A DNA stretch of 64,000 nucleotides from Litchfieldia stipae (GTDB lineage Bacteria; Bacillota; Bacilli; Bacillales; Bacillaceae_L): the NCBI RefSeq assembly GCF_014837155.1, contig NZ_JACYHA010000006.1, positions 62,001 to 126,000 on the forward strand. The letters are read 5' to 3'. Below the pieces are notes generated by a model. It did no database searches and was not told the origin of the DNA. It worked only from the letters and a program-made list of their open reading frames with translations. A program made the translations under genes and the position numbers. Each line of letters opens with the position of its first letter. The stretch's first letter is position 1. Below, in pieces: positions 45,962-57,918 of the stretch.

Positions 45962-48598
45962 TTATGAAATGGATTTAACCCAATCTTGTACAAAGTTAAT
46001 TGCTTCTTGTAATTGGTCTGGGTTTTTACCACCTGCTTGAGCCATATCTGGACGGCCACCACCGCCACCGCCACAACGTGTTGCGACTTCTTTAATTAAC
46101 TTACCTGCGTGGAATCCTCGGTCAATTAAATCTTTTGTTACTCCTGCAGTGATATTGACCTTGCCTTCATTTACAGAGCCTAAAACAATGACAGCCGAAC
46201 CGAGCTTTTGTTTTAAATCATCGACCATTGTACGTAGATTATTCATATCAGTTGGATTCACGATCTGATTTAAGACCGTCACATCACCAATTTTTTGTGC
46301 TTGATCCACTAAGCTACCAGCTTCAATATTGCCCAACTTTGTAGAAAGTGACTCATTTTCACGTTGCAGGTGACGAATATCGCCTAATAATAGCTCGATT
46401 TTTGCAGGTACATCCTTAGGACTTGACTTAATAATTGTTGACGCCTCATGAAGGAGCTTCACTTGGTCATTCATTAACTTATATGCTGCTCGACCAGTAA
46501 CAGCCTCTATTCTACGAGTTCCTGCACCAATACCTGTCTCAGAAACAATTTTGAAGAGACCAATGGTTGACGTGTTAGGAACATGGCAGCCTCCACAAAG
46601 CTCTAAGCTATAATCCCCTACTTGAACAACACGGACAATTTTGCCGTATTTCTCACCAAATAGAGCCATCGCTCCCATAGCTTTTGCTTCGTCCAATGAT
46701 TTGTAATCTATATTTACTTGTAAGCTTTTCCATATTTGGTCATTTACAATCGTCTCAATTTGTTCTAATTCCTCTTGTTTTACTTGTCCAAAGTGTGAGA
46801 AATCAAAACGAAGACGCTGTGCAGTAACCTGTGAACCCGCTTGGTTAACATGATTTCCAAGAACGTCCTTTAGTGCTTGATGAAGAAGATGTGTAGCTGT
46901 ATGATTTTTGATGATTTCTAGACGATTTCCTTGTTCAACAGAAGCTACAAATTTGTCACCCGTTTTTACTGTTCCTTTTTCAACAATTAGTCTGTGAAGG
47001 TTCTGACCATTTGGAGCCTTTTGAACATCTTTAACCAAAAGCTTACTTTGATTATTTACAAGAGTTCCTTCATCTGTTATTTGACCACCGCTTTCTGCGT
47101 AGAATGGCGTTTGATCAAGAATCACTTGAACATCATCGCCTTCATGAGCAGAATCAACAATCTCACCGTCTTTGACAATCACTAAGACAGTTGCATCTGT
47201 TTGAAGTTGATCATAACCGACAAACGTACTTTCTACCTTGATTTCACCTAGTACACCACTTTGTACTTGCATTGATCCTACATCTTGTCTTGCAGCACGC
47301 GCTCTTGAACGTTGATTTTCCATTTCGTCTTCAAAGCCTTTGTGGTCAATCGTCATGCCTTCTTCTTCAGCATATTCTTCTGTTAACTCTACTGGGAAGC
47401 CGTACGTATCATATAGACGGAATACATCCACCCCAGGAACAACATTGCTTCGGCTTTCCTTTTGCTTGGCAATAACATTAGAAAGAATCACAAGTCCTTC
47501 ATGTAACGTCTCATGGAATCTTTCCTCTTCATTTTTAATCACCTTTTGGATGAACTCGGACTTTTGTTGTACCTCAGGATAAAAGTCAACCATGATCTTT
47601 GCAACCACTGGAACTAGCTCATGCATAAATGGACGATTAATGTTGATTTGCTTTGCGTAACGAACCGCTCTTCTTAATAAACGTCGTAGAACGTAGCCGC
47701 GTCCTTCATTTGAAGGAAGAGCTCCATCCCCAACTGCAAATGCAACAGTACGAATATGGTCAGCAATTACTTTGAAGGCTGTATCAGTCTCTTTTGACGT
47801 ACCATATTTAGACCCTGAAATATCTTCTGTTGCTTTAATAATTGGCATGAATAAATCAGTTTCAAAATTCGTTGGTGTATCTTGGATAACCGAAACCATT
47901 CTCTCAAGACCCATACCTGTATCAATATTTTTTTTAGGCAGTGGAGTGTATGTATTATCTGGATTATGATTAAATTGTGAGAACACAAGATTCCAGACTT
48001 CTAAATATCGTTCGTTTTCTCCACCTGGATATAATTCAGGATCTGACAAATCGTTTCCGTATGCCTCGCCACGATCATAGAAAATCTCGGTATTTGGTCC
48101 ACTTGGCCCTTCACCAATATCCCAGAAATTCCCTTCTAAACGAATGATGCGCTCCTCTGGAATCCCGATTTTTTCTCTCCAGATTTGAAATGCTTCGTCA
48201 TCCTCTGGATGAATCGTCACTGACAGCTTTTCAGGGTCAAAGCCTATCCACTGTTTGCTAGTAAGGAACTCCCACGCCCAGATTATTGCCTCTTCTTTGA
48301 AATAATCACCAATTGAAAAGTTACCTAGCATTTCAAAAAACGTATGATGACGTGCTGTTTTTCCGACATTTTCAATATCATTGGTACGTATTGATTTTTG
48401 TGCATTACAAATACGTGGATTTTCTGGTATAACACGACCATCAAAATATTTTTTCAAGGTAGCAACTCCACTGTTGATCCACAGCAATGTTGGATCTTCA
48501 TGTGGAACAAGAGATGCACTAGGTTCAACTGCATGTCCTTTTTCTTTAAAGAAATCGAGAAACATTTGTCTCACTTGAGCAGAAGTTAATTTACTCAT
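45962..48598 (-). CDS. alaS: Alanyl-tRNA synthetase
   Basis: 878 aa class-II synthetase with editing domain ([16 protein letters not shown]), the C-A linked Cys/His site ([13 protein letters not shown]) and C-terminal DHHA1 domain ending [16 protein letters not shown]-terminal [14 protein letters not shown] and the class-II motifs are intact. Controlled by the T-box directly upstream. Confidence 0.98.
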   Translation of the reverse strand: MSKLTSAQVRQMFLDFFKEKGHAVEPSASLVPHEDPTLLWINSGVATLKKYFDGRVIPENPRICNAQKSIRTNDIENVGKTARHHTFFEMLGNFSIGDYFKEEAIIWAWEFLTSKQWIGFDPEKLSVTIHPEDDEAFQIWREKIGIPEERIIRLEGNFWDIGEGPSGPNTEIFYDRGEAYGNDLSDPELYPGGENERYLEVWNLVFSQFNHNPDNTYTPLPKKNIDTGMGLERMVSVIQDTPTNFETDLFMPIIKATEDISGSKYGTSKETDTAFKVIADHIRTVAFAVGDGALPSNEGRGYVLRRLLRRAVRYAKQININRPFMHELVPVVAKIMVDFYPEVQQKSEFIQKVIKNEEERFHETLHEGLVILSNVIAKQKESRSNVVPGVDVFRLYDTYGFPVELTEEYAEEEGMTIDHKGFEDEMENQRSRARAARQDVGSMQVQSGVLGEIKVESTFVGYDQLQTDATVLVIVKDGEIVDSAHEGDDVQVILDQTPFYAESGGQITDEGTLVNNQSKLLVKDVQKAPNGQNLHRLIVEKGTVKTGDKFVASVEQGNRLEIIKNHTATHLLHQALKDVLGNHVNQAGSQVTAQRLRFDFSHFGQVKQEELEQIETIVNDQIWKSLQVNIDYKSLDEAKAMGAMALFGEKYGKIVRVVQVGDYSLELCGGCHVPNTSTIGLFKIVSETGIGAGTRRIEAVTGRAAYKLMNDQVKLLHEASTIIKSSPKDVPAKIELLLGDIRHLQRENESLSTKLGNIEAGSLVDQAQKIGDVTVLNQIVNPTDMNNLRTMVDDLKQKLGSAVIVLGSVNEGKVNITAGVTKDLIDRGFHAGKLIKEVATRCGGGGGGRPDMAQAGGKNPDQLQEAINFVQDWVKSIS

Positions 48599-48647
48599 CG
48601 TTTTTCCTCCTATGTATGAATATTAAGCATTGATTTATAGGGACATA

Positions 48648-48890
48648 AAAAAGAATACTCTAATCCCTATAGCAGGGACGAGAGTATTCTCGCGGTACCA
48701 CCCTGATTATGAACCTACCTAGTTCATCACCTCATGAAGTCTGATAACGGGATGACCCGGTAGGATTTTTTCCTACACTCTGGATTAGCTTTCTGTTACT
48801 CTTCACTTGACGTCTCTTCCACCCTAGGAGACCTCTCTCTGACATGTGATTACCTTTACTCACAATTAAATGGGCTGTAACATACTGATT
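48648..48890 (-). promoter_or_regulatory. T-box riboswitch of alaS
   Basis: The minus strand carries the T-box core AGGGTGGTACCGCG, followed by the terminator AGAATACTCT ... AGAGTATTCTTTTTT (with inner CCCT/AGGG). Stem I has GTTAC/GTAAC arms, an AGTA on the 5' side of the specifier loop and GCT followed by A on the 3' side (AGC at 48787-48789 on plus), which would read as the alanine specifier. The GGTCTC/GAGAC distal hairpin with GGGTGG is present. Uncharged tRNA-Ala should favour read-through. Confidence 0.95.
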
Positions 48891-48906
48891 CCTTCACTGA
48901 TTTCAC

Positions 48907-48934
48907 ATTATATTGTTTTATTAACCAACTTCAA
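48907..48934 (-). promoter_or_regulatory. Sigma-A promoter of alaS
   Basis: Minus-strand TTGAAG, 16 bases, TATAAT (perfect -10), just upstream of the T-box. Confidence 0.75.
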
Positions 48935-48963
48935 GCCAATTATAGACAAGCTAAAAATGTTTG

Positions 48964-50055
48964 TCAATCTTTGTTGAGTGGATGTTTTTTTCTATATGCA
49001 GTCAGATGTGATTTCACGTGAATTAACACCACCTTGATGACAGCGAGAATCGGAACGGCAATTAATAGTCCTACCACACCCCCAACTTCTCCGCCAAGCA
49101 ATAATGCCGCCATAATCATGATTGGATGCATATGTAGACTCTTCCCAACGATTAATGGCGATAATAAATTCCCTTCAATAAATTGCAAAGCAAAGATGAT
49201 CATAACTACTATTAGAATCATTTGATTAGATATGGTTGCAGCAATAATTACTGCTGGAACTGCCCCAATAATAGGTCCAAAATACGGAATGATGTCTGTT
49301 ATACCAATTATAAATCCGAGTAATAATGGATATTTCATTCCTGCTAACCATAAGGCAAGAGAGGCAATGATAGCTACTAATAAGCAAACTAATAATTGAC
49401 CCCTTATATAATTTCCAAGTGATTCATCTACATCCTTAAGGAAAAGCTGTCCAGGCTTCCTCCATCTTCTTGGTGTTAAATACCATACGGCTTTTTTCAT
49501 TTGATCATAGTCCTTGAGCATGTAGAAAACCACAAAAGGAACAATGGCAATAATTAAGATTGAATTAAATAATCCCTTTGCCATTGCAACTACTCTCGCA
49601 ATAATCACATCGATACTATTCTCAAAAGAGGCAAATGCCTCATCAATCCTAGCATGAAGACCTGAGGGAAGATTTGAGGTTGAATACTCAATTTGCTGTA
49701 ACCATAGTCGATAAGAATCCATCAATTCTGGTACACTTTCAACTAAATCACGGAGCTGGTTCAATAGAATCGGAATTGCCTGATACACTCCATAAGAAAC
49801 TCCACCAAAGAATAAAATATAAATAATTAAAATGGCGATTGGCCTTGGTAGACCCCGCGCATGAATTTTTTCGACAAGCGGGTGCAATAAATACGTAATA
49901 AAAATTGCCATCAAGAAAGGAACAAAGACTATTTTTAACATTGAAAAGAATGGAAGCCAAATTGGAGAGAGTTTTACAACTATAAGGATTAATAACGAAG
50001 ACAATAAAAAAAGCGTAATGCGCAGTATCCATTTTAATTGAATTTGGTTGTTCAA
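48964..50055 (-). CDS. yrrI: YrrI, AI-2E family membrane transporter
   Basis: 363 aa with about eight membrane helices and the family segments FGPIIGAVPAVI and LSPLIVGKSLHMHP. Family members export small molecules or act as Na+/H+ carriers; the substrate is unknown. TTG start nine bases after GGAG. Upstream of alaS as in B. subtilis, but with its own upstream boundary (terminator after yrzQ). Confidence 0.9.
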   Translation of the reverse strand: MNNQIQLKWILRITLFLLSSLLILIVVKLSPIWLPFFSMLKIVFVPFLMAIFITYLLHPLVEKIHARGLPRPIAILIIYILFFGGVSYGVYQAIPILLNQLRDLVESVPELMDSYRLWLQQIEYSTSNLPSGLHARIDEAFASFENSIDVIIARVVAMAKGLFNSILIIAIVPFVVFYMLKDYDQMKKAVWYLTPRRWRKPGQLFLKDVDESLGNYIRGQLLVCLLVAIIASLALWLAGMKYPLLLGFIIGITDIIPYFGPIIGAVPAVIIAATISNQMILIVVMIIFALQFIEGNLLSPLIVGKSLHMHPIMIMAALLLGGEVGGVVGLLIAVPILAVIKVVLIHVKSHLTAYRKKHPLNKD

Positions 50056-50124
50056 AGTAAATCACTCCTCCATCTGTTAGTGTGAGGAGATTGGGAAAAA
50101 TTATACATTTTAGTAGCAAATGAT

Positions 50125-50152
50125 AAAAGGACTGCCAACCTCGGCAGCCCTT
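50125..50152 (-). terminator. Terminator after yrzQ
   Basis: Minus strand AGGGCTGCC, 6-base loop, GGCAGTCCT then TTT. One G-U pair. Confidence 0.75.
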
Positions 50153-50157
50153 AATGG

Positions 50158-50292
50158 TTAATAAATTGCTTTTGCAAGCTTTTTCCTCATTTGTTTCATT
50201 GAACGACTACTGATTAGGTTGTTTTTCTGAGCCATATTATATGCCACAGCACCTAATCCAATTGTCACTAAAGAAGTAAACATCTTATTCAT
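50158..50292 (-). CDS. yrzQ: YrzQ small protein (DUF3918)
   Basis: 44 aa, MNKMFTSLVTIGLGAVAYNM then a basic tail with MKQMRKKLAKAIY. Short hydrophobic helix and positive C-terminus. Start chosen at the ATG with AGGGGTG upstream; a longer frame to 50355 is not family-like. Function unknown. Confidence 0.8.
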   Translation of the reverse strand: MNKMFTSLVTIGLGAVAYNMAQKNNLISSRSMKQMRKKLAKAIY

Positions 50293-50314
50293 TTTCTTCA
50301 CCCCTAGCTGTAGA

Positions 50315-50506
50315 TTACATACTAATACTTCTGTCTTCCTCAGCAAAGAGATCATCCAAAGAACTCAATGTCCCGTCTTCTTCTACTTGATGGGTATTAA
50401 TTTGTCCTTTTGAGACGGAAAGCTCAATAAAGCAATTCCAACAATAATATTGATTCACGCCAATCTTTCCAATGTCCTTGGACTTACAATTTGGGCATTT
50501 CAACAA
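50315..50506 (-). CDS. yrzR: YrzR-like zinc-ribbon protein
   Basis: About 63 aa. CPNC and CWNC knuckles 19 residues apart (LKCPNCKSKDIG ... YYCWNCFIE) form a zinc ribbon; the rest is acidic. The start is uncertain: GAGGTG precedes two TTG codons (spacing 5 and 8) and overlaps an upstream GTG. Symbol by position in the yrr cluster. Confidence 0.7.
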   Translation of the reverse strand: MLKCPNCKSKDIGKIGVNQYYCWNCFIELSVSKGQINTHQVEEDGTLSSLDDLFAEEDRSISM

Positions 50507-50520
50507 GGGCACACCTCACA

Positions 50521-50997
50521 TCACGGTTTTACTTGTACGACGAGGACTTCTTCACCAATTGTAAGGGGTGTCTTTGTTTTAATAACCTTTTTTCCCTCCG
50601 CGATATCAGCAAAGAATCCATCCGTTAATTCATACCCTATAATCGTGCCCACTTCTTCCTGAAAATATACATCTTCTAATAAACCAAGTTTTTCACCCTC
50701 TTCGGTGATCACTGGCTTTCGATATAATCCGTGATGTGAGTATAAGAAATGCTTCGATTGGTCCTTTGGGATTGGCTTCAATTCAACACAACTGTCTATC
50801 ATTACACCATCATGTCCAAAAGAAGAAATCGATTCAACCGGAATTAATCGATCCCGCTGAAAAAGACCCTTACCGTCGATCAAGATTCCTTCTACTGTTC
50901 CTTCTTCACTTAAACAAATATCAGACACATGTCCGATTAACTTCCCTTTGTCCGTTTGATAAATAGGTAGTCCTTTTAATAATGAGAATGTCCGCAA
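50521..50997 (-). CDS. yrrD: YrrD, PRC-barrel domain protein
   Basis: Two PRC-barrel-like repeats: GLPIYQTDKGKLIGHVSDI near the start and KPVITEEGEKLGLLEDVYF in the second half. Family members are cytosolic or membrane-linked adaptors; role unknown. I prefer a TTG giving MRTFSLLKGLP, with AAGGCGG 7 bases upstream; the ATG at 51021 has a weaker site. It follows recD2 closely. Confidence 0.82.
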   Translation of the reverse strand: MRTFSLLKGLPIYQTDKGKLIGHVSDICLSEEGTVEGILIDGKGLFQRDRLIPVESISSFGHDGVMIDSCVELKPIPKDQSKHFLYSHHGLYRKPVITEEGEKLGLLEDVYFQEEVGTIIGYELTDGFFADIAEGKKVIKTKTPLTIGEEVLVVQVKP

Positions 50998-51023
50998 AGT
51001 GATTCCCGCCTTTCCGAACATTA

Positions 51024-53426
51024 CTATCTTTCGTCTTCTTCCATGAAGTCATACGGTGTAAGGTTTTCCATACCGACATTAGGATCAGTTAAAAAGATAT
51101 CAATGACTTCCAGTTCCTCTAAATTCTCTTTTGACTCACCAATAAATGAATCATCCATTTCTTCCTGTAGTTTTAAGCCTAGGCTTGTTTGCCTTAATCC
51201 ATCGTCTACTCGATTAATCCCTTGAACAAACGCATCCTCTTCCCCACATAGAATCAGAAAATCCTTACTACGTGTAATGGCCGTATAGATCAAATTCTTT
51301 CGTAACATTCGATAATAGCTTTTAACAAGTGGCAAAATCACAATCGGAAACTCACTACCTTGAGATTTATGGATAGAACAGCAATAAGCATGAGTGATTT
51401 GATTCAAGTCTTGTTTTGTATAGGTTACTTCATTGCCATCATAAGAGACGACCACCAAATCTTGTTTTTCTGTGTTTTCCTTGGCATAGAAGATTGAAAC
51501 AACCTCACCAATGTCACCGTTAAACACATTACTTTCCGGTTGATTAACGAGCTGCAAGATTTTATCTCCATTTCTGTAGATAATATCCCCGTATGAAATC
51601 TCACGTTTGTCTTGTGAGGGTGGATTAAATAATTCCTGTAACATCACATTCAGGCTATCAATACCTGCTGGACCTCGATACATTGGGGCAAGAACTTGAA
51701 TATCACGAGCACTATACCCTTTTTTCTTCGCATTTGCAGCTACTTTTTTGACAACTTCAAGCACTTGACCTGCCCCACATTTGATAAATGAGCGATCTGC
51801 TTTAGGCATGGCAATATCAGTAGGAAGCTTACCTTTTTTTATTTCATGAGCTAATTCGATAATTGAAGACCCTTCTGATTGACGATAGATGTCTGTTAAT
51901 CGAACCGTAGGTATCACATTAGATTGTAGAAAATCCTTTAACACCTGACCAGGTCCGACAGAGGGCAATTGATCCTCATCACCTACACAAATAACTTGAA
52001 TCGATTCTGGTAATGATTTAAATAATTGATTTGCTAACCAAGTATCTACCATCGAAACCTCATCTACAATTAACAGTTTCCCACTGATCGGATTTTCCTC
52101 ATCATGCTGAAAACCTTCCACACCATTCCAACCTAATAATCGATGAATCGTTACTGCAGGAAGTCCTGTCGCTTCACTCATTCGCTTAGCAGCTCTTCCA
52201 GTAGGTGCGACTAATCGTATTGGATAAGGATTTTCATCATTGTAATCGTTCGGTTCAAGGGAACATCCATGTAGTTCTCCATATAGCTCCACAATTCCTT
52301 TTATAACAGTTGTTTTCCCTGTACCTGGACCTCCCGTGAGTAATAGCATCGGTGACATTAGGGCAGTTTGAATGGCTTCCTTTTGAGAAGGAGCGTACTG
52401 AACTTTAAGACGTTCCTCAAGATCCCCTAAGGCTAATAAAAACTCTGATTCTGGAAATTGATCATTATACTCTGTTTGGGCAAGAATTCGTTTAATATTT
52501 GTGACCACCCCTTTTTCAGAGAAATACAAGGATGGGATATAAATTCGACTTTCTTCTGTGACAATTTTTCCTTCTTCGGTTAGAGCAATAATTTCTTTGG
52601 AGATGTCCAATTCTGATATCATTTCACTTTGATTATGCTCTAAAAGCAACTTTACCTTAATGATTAATTGTTCAGCCGTTAGAAAAACATGACCTTCCTG
52701 AATGGAGTCAGATTCTAATATGTATAAGATTCCAGCTCGAATTCGGTCAGGATGATTACCTAATAATCCAAGCGCACTTCCGAGTTCGTCTGCTCTTCCA
52801 AATCCAATTCCTTCGATATCTTCAACTAGTTTATACGGATTACTTTGAATGATTTCAAGTGTTTCTTCTTTGTACATTTGATAAATCTTCATTGAAATAT
52901 TTGGCCCAAATCCATATTGAGATAAACCAATCATAACTTGTTCTAGACCTTGATGTTCAATTAAGGTCTCATAGATTTCTTTAGCTTTCTCACTAGGGAG
53001 CTTCGGGATTTTCTGTAAGGAGGATGGATCTGCTAATATTTTAGAAATGGCATTTTCGCCTAGTTCGTCAACAATTTTCTCAGCAGTTTTCTTCCCAATC
53101 CCTTTAAATAGATCACCTGAAAGATATTGTATAATCCCTTGTTTTGACTGTGGTATTTCCTTTCTGAAATGCTCGACATGAAATTGTCGACCGAACTTTG
53201 GATGATCCTTTAACGTTCCGAAGAAGGTATACGTTTCGTTTTCGTGAATTCGGGGAAAGTACCCTGTCACAACCGCTTCTTTTTCATCATAATTTTCATT
53301 TGTTTCTTCAAGTCTTATCCGAACAACAGAATATAGGTTATTTTCATTATGAAAGATTGTCACTAAATGAGTACCCTTCATAAACTTTTGTTGTTCATCA
53401 AAGAGATCAAGATTTTGCTGCGACAA
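51024..53426 (-). CDS. recD2: RecD2 helicase
   Basis: 800-aa SF1B 5'-3' helicase not associated with RecBC. An N-terminal OB-like and HhH region (GIGKKTAEKIVDELG, EGIGFGRADELG) precedes the motor with Walker A LLTGGPGTGKTTVIKG, Walker B LLIVDEVSMVD, and C-terminal CCSIHKSQGSEFP. It protects replication forks in Bacillus. TTG start with AAGGGGGG six bases upstream. Confidence 0.96.
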   Translation of the reverse strand: MSQQNLDLFDEQQKFMKGTHLVTIFHNENNLYSVVRIRLEETNENYDEKEAVVTGYFPRIHENETYTFFGTLKDHPKFGRQFHVEHFRKEIPQSKQGIIQYLSGDLFKGIGKKTAEKIVDELGENAISKILADPSSLQKIPKLPSEKAKEIYETLIEHQGLEQVMIGLSQYGFGPNISMKIYQMYKEETLEIIQSNPYKLVEDIEGIGFGRADELGSALGLLGNHPDRIRAGILYILESDSIQEGHVFLTAEQLIIKVKLLLEHNQSEMISELDISKEIIALTEEGKIVTEESRIYIPSLYFSEKGVVTNIKRILAQTEYNDQFPESEFLLALGDLEERLKVQYAPSQKEAIQTALMSPMLLLTGGPGTGKTTVIKGIVELYGELHGCSLEPNDYNDENPYPIRLVAPTGRAAKRMSEATGLPAVTIHRLLGWNGVEGFQHDEENPISGKLLIVDEVSMVDTWLANQLFKSLPESIQVICVGDEDQLPSVGPGQVLKDFLQSNVIPTVRLTDIYRQSEGSSIIELAHEIKKGKLPTDIAMPKADRSFIKCGAGQVLEVVKKVAANAKKKGYSARDIQVLAPMYRGPAGIDSLNVMLQELFNPPSQDKREISYGDIIYRNGDKILQLVNQPESNVFNGDIGEVVSIFYAKENTEKQDLVVVSYDGNEVTYTKQDLNQITHAYCCSIHKSQGSEFPIVILPLVKSYYRMLRKNLIYTAITRSKDFLILCGEEDAFVQGINRVDDGLRQTSLGLKLQEEMDDSFIGESKENLEELEVIDIFLTDPNVGMENLTPYDFMEEDER

Positions 53427-53454
53427 TTGACTCCCCCCTTTTATCGCTAATTAG

Positions 53455-54120
53455 TTAATTATTAGATAAGTGATCTTCTACAATTCGCTTGCCATTACTA
53501 GCTAATATGTGATCTGGTTGAATATCTAAAGCCTTTTGAAACATGGCTAAAGCTTGATCTGCATCTTCTTTAAAGCCAGCAAATGCAACTCCCAAATTAT
53601 AGTAGGCATCCGCATGTGATGGGTCTAAGTTAACAACTTCTTGAAATTGTTCAATCGCTTCTTCGATCATAGAATTCCCTGCAAGGCATAATCCAAATTG
53701 GAATCTTGCTTCTGCATCTTCTTCATTTAGTTCAACAGCACGTTGGAAATAAACCAGTGCTAGCTTGTCCTGCTCCATTTGCAAATGTGTCATTCCTAGC
53801 ATGAAATATGAATCACTATTATCTAGCCCTTTTTTTATCGCTTCATCAAAACTTTTATGAGCATTGTTGAAATCGCCCAAATTATAATATGCATTCCCTG
53901 CACCATAATAAGCAGTTGCCATATCTTCATCAAAGCTTAGCGCTTTTTGATAAAATGCAATAGCTTTCTCAAGCTCACCTACTGCAGATAATAAATTTCC
54001 AAAGTTCACATAATATAATGGTTCATTTGGCTGTTCCTCAATTGCTTCTGAAAATGCTTTAGCTGCTTCTTCATACTTTCCTTCTTGCATATATTGAATT
54101 CCTTGCTTATTCTTGTCCAT
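53455..54120 (-). CDS. yrrB: YrrB tetratricopeptide-repeat protein
   Basis: 221 aa made of about six TPR units (for example AKAFSEAIEEQPNEPLYYVN and AIEQFQEVVNLDPSHADAYY). B. subtilis YrrB binds proteins through a TPR superhelix; partner unknown. Between mnmA and recD2; a terminator precedes it, so part of its transcription may be separate. Confidence 0.93.
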   Translation of the reverse strand: MDKNKQGIQYMQEGKYEEAAKAFSEAIEEQPNEPLYYVNFGNLLSAVGELEKAIAFYQKALSFDEDMATAYYGAGNAYYNLGDFNNAHKSFDEAIKKGLDNSDSYFMLGMTHLQMEQDKLALVYFQRAVELNEEDAEARFQFGLCLAGNSMIEEAIEQFQEVVNLDPSHADAYYNLGVAFAGFKEDADQALAMFQKALDIQPDHILASNGKRIVEDHLSNN

Positions 54121-54187
54121 AAATTACACTCCAACTTCCAGTCTTTTTTTTCATTATAGCATATACCTTATTTCTCTTGGTAACACA

Positions 54188-54219
54188 GAAAAAGCAACTC
54201 TTTCATGAAAAAGAGTTGC
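54188..54219 (-). terminator. Terminator after mnmA
   Basis: Minus strand GCAACTCTTT, 6-base loop, AAAGAGTTGC, then TTTTTC. Confidence 0.88.
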
Positions 54220-54226
54220 CTAACAA

Positions 54227-56520
<2,294 letters not shown>

Positions 56521-56538
56521 AACGCACCCTCCTTTTCA

Positions 56539-56955
56539 CTAAATATAAAACATATAATTTTCCTGTTCACCATCGGTGTAGCTTGCTAAGTCTTCCAATG
56601 TCGTGTTATCAAGCACATCTTTAACAGCATCACGAATGCGAATCCAAAGCTGTCTTTTAGCAGGCTCTTCATCCTCTAAGACTTCTACTGGGCTTATTGG
56701 TCCCTCTAACACTCTAATAATGTCACCGGCTGTAATATTTGACGGCTCTTCTCCTAAAATATATCCACCATATGCTCCTCGAATACTTTTTACTAAACGA
56801 GCATTTCGAAGTGGCGCAATTAGCTGCTCCAAGTAATGCTCTGATAAATTATGTGTTTGCGCAATCGATTTTAATGAAGTTGGGCCTTCCCCATGATTTT
56901 TTGCCAGCTCAATCATGATCGTTAACCCATATCTGCCTTTTGTAGAAATTTTCAT
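56539..56955 (-). CDS. cymR: CymR, Rrf2-type cysteine-metabolism repressor
   Basis: 138 aa winged-helix regulator: MKISTKGRYGLTIMIELA start, LSEHYLEQLIAPLRNA recognition helix and KSIRGAYGGYIL. Unlike IscR it lacks the three cluster Cys. With CysK it represses sulfur uptake genes when cysteine is abundant. The ATG is used; an in-frame GTG three codons earlier falls in the ribosome site GGGGTG. Confidence 0.95.
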   Translation of the reverse strand: MKISTKGRYGLTIMIELAKNHGEGPTSLKSIAQTHNLSEHYLEQLIAPLRNARLVKSIRGAYGGYILGEEPSNITAGDIIRVLEGPISPVEVLEDEEPAKRQLWIRIRDAVKDVLDNTTLEDLASYTDGEQENYMFYI

Positions 56956-56971
56956 CCTCGGCACCCCTGTC

Positions 56972-57649
56972 TCAATTAATATAATGACTCATTTGGTCCG
57001 TTTTTTGTTTAGTCTTCCCCAATTTTACAATAAAGTGATCTGACATTCTTGTGCATTGTGGTAATACAAACCCTACAATATTACCAAATATTACACTATA
57101 AATAATGGTTCCAATAAATACTGGACCACCCAGAAACCATCCAATCAAAAGAACTATGATTTCCATACTTGAACGTATGTACTGCACTTTCCATCCGGTT
57201 TTTTCAGTTAATGCTATCATTAGGCTATCCCTAGGACCAGCACCTAACCTAGCTGATATATAGAGCCCCATGCCATAACTTGTAAGAATAATACTTATTA
57301 AAAGCATGATTGATTTTCCAATAATATTATCTGGTGTATTAAGAAATGGAAGGGCCATATACATATCTATAAAAACCCCAACCGTTAGCATATTAACAAA
57401 TGCGCCGATGCCTGGTAATTTTTTTGAGATCAATGCACTGCTTGATAGAATCACGATCCCAACAATAATTGACCAAGTCCCAATCGTGAATCCAAGTTGT
57501 TTAAATAATCCAATATGGAGAACATCCCAAGGAGACGCACCAAGGTCTGCCTTTATGGTTAACACAACCCCAAGTGACATAACTAGGAGCCCAACAAAAT
57601 AAATCCCCCACTTAAACGTGTTTTGACTAAGACTATGGTGTTCTTTCAA
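56972..57649 (-). CDS. YczE/YitT-like membrane protein
   Basis: 225 aa, five to six helices. GVVLTIKADLGASPWDVLHIG and YISARLGAGPRDSLMI are repeated family motifs of the YczE group. B. subtilis YczE acts with the phosphopantetheinyl transferase Sfp; a general role is unknown. It lies 8-17 bases before cymR on the same strand, not a standard neighbour in B. subtilis, and could be read with the sulfur operon. Confidence 0.82.
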   Translation of the reverse strand: MKEHHSLSQNTFKWGIYFVGLLVMSLGVVLTIKADLGASPWDVLHIGLFKQLGFTIGTWSIIVGIVILSSSALISKKLPGIGAFVNMLTVGVFIDMYMALPFLNTPDNIIGKSIMLLISIILTSYGMGLYISARLGAGPRDSLMIALTEKTGWKVQYIRSSMEIIVLLIGWFLGGPVFIGTIIYSVIFGNIVGFVLPQCTRMSDHFIVKLGKTKQKTDQMSHYIN

Positions 57650-57675
57650 TGTCGTTTCACTCTCCGTCCTCTACT

Positions 57676-57693
57676 AAGGCAATTTGCTGCCTT
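57676..57693. other. Short palindrome upstream of the YczE-like gene
   Basis: AAGGCA, 6 bases, TGCCTT. Lies 27 bases upstream of the gene start and could be an operator or leader hairpin. The rest of the divergent gap 57650-57918 shows no clear promoter. Confidence 0.3.
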
Positions 57694-57918
57694 TTCGCTC
57701 TAAGAATCCAGTTTTTTAGATTCGTATACACTCAGGGAGGACTTTATCCTCTTTTTAATATTAGTATATTATTATAAGTAAGCAACTGCCATTATAGCAT
57801 AAAATCATAGGTACTATACATTTTAACATACTGCTATCTATGATAAAGTAAATTCTAACAGTTGTCTTTCTCAAGGAGTAATTCATCTTAACATTAAGAT
57901 TTCATAGGAGTAATATAA

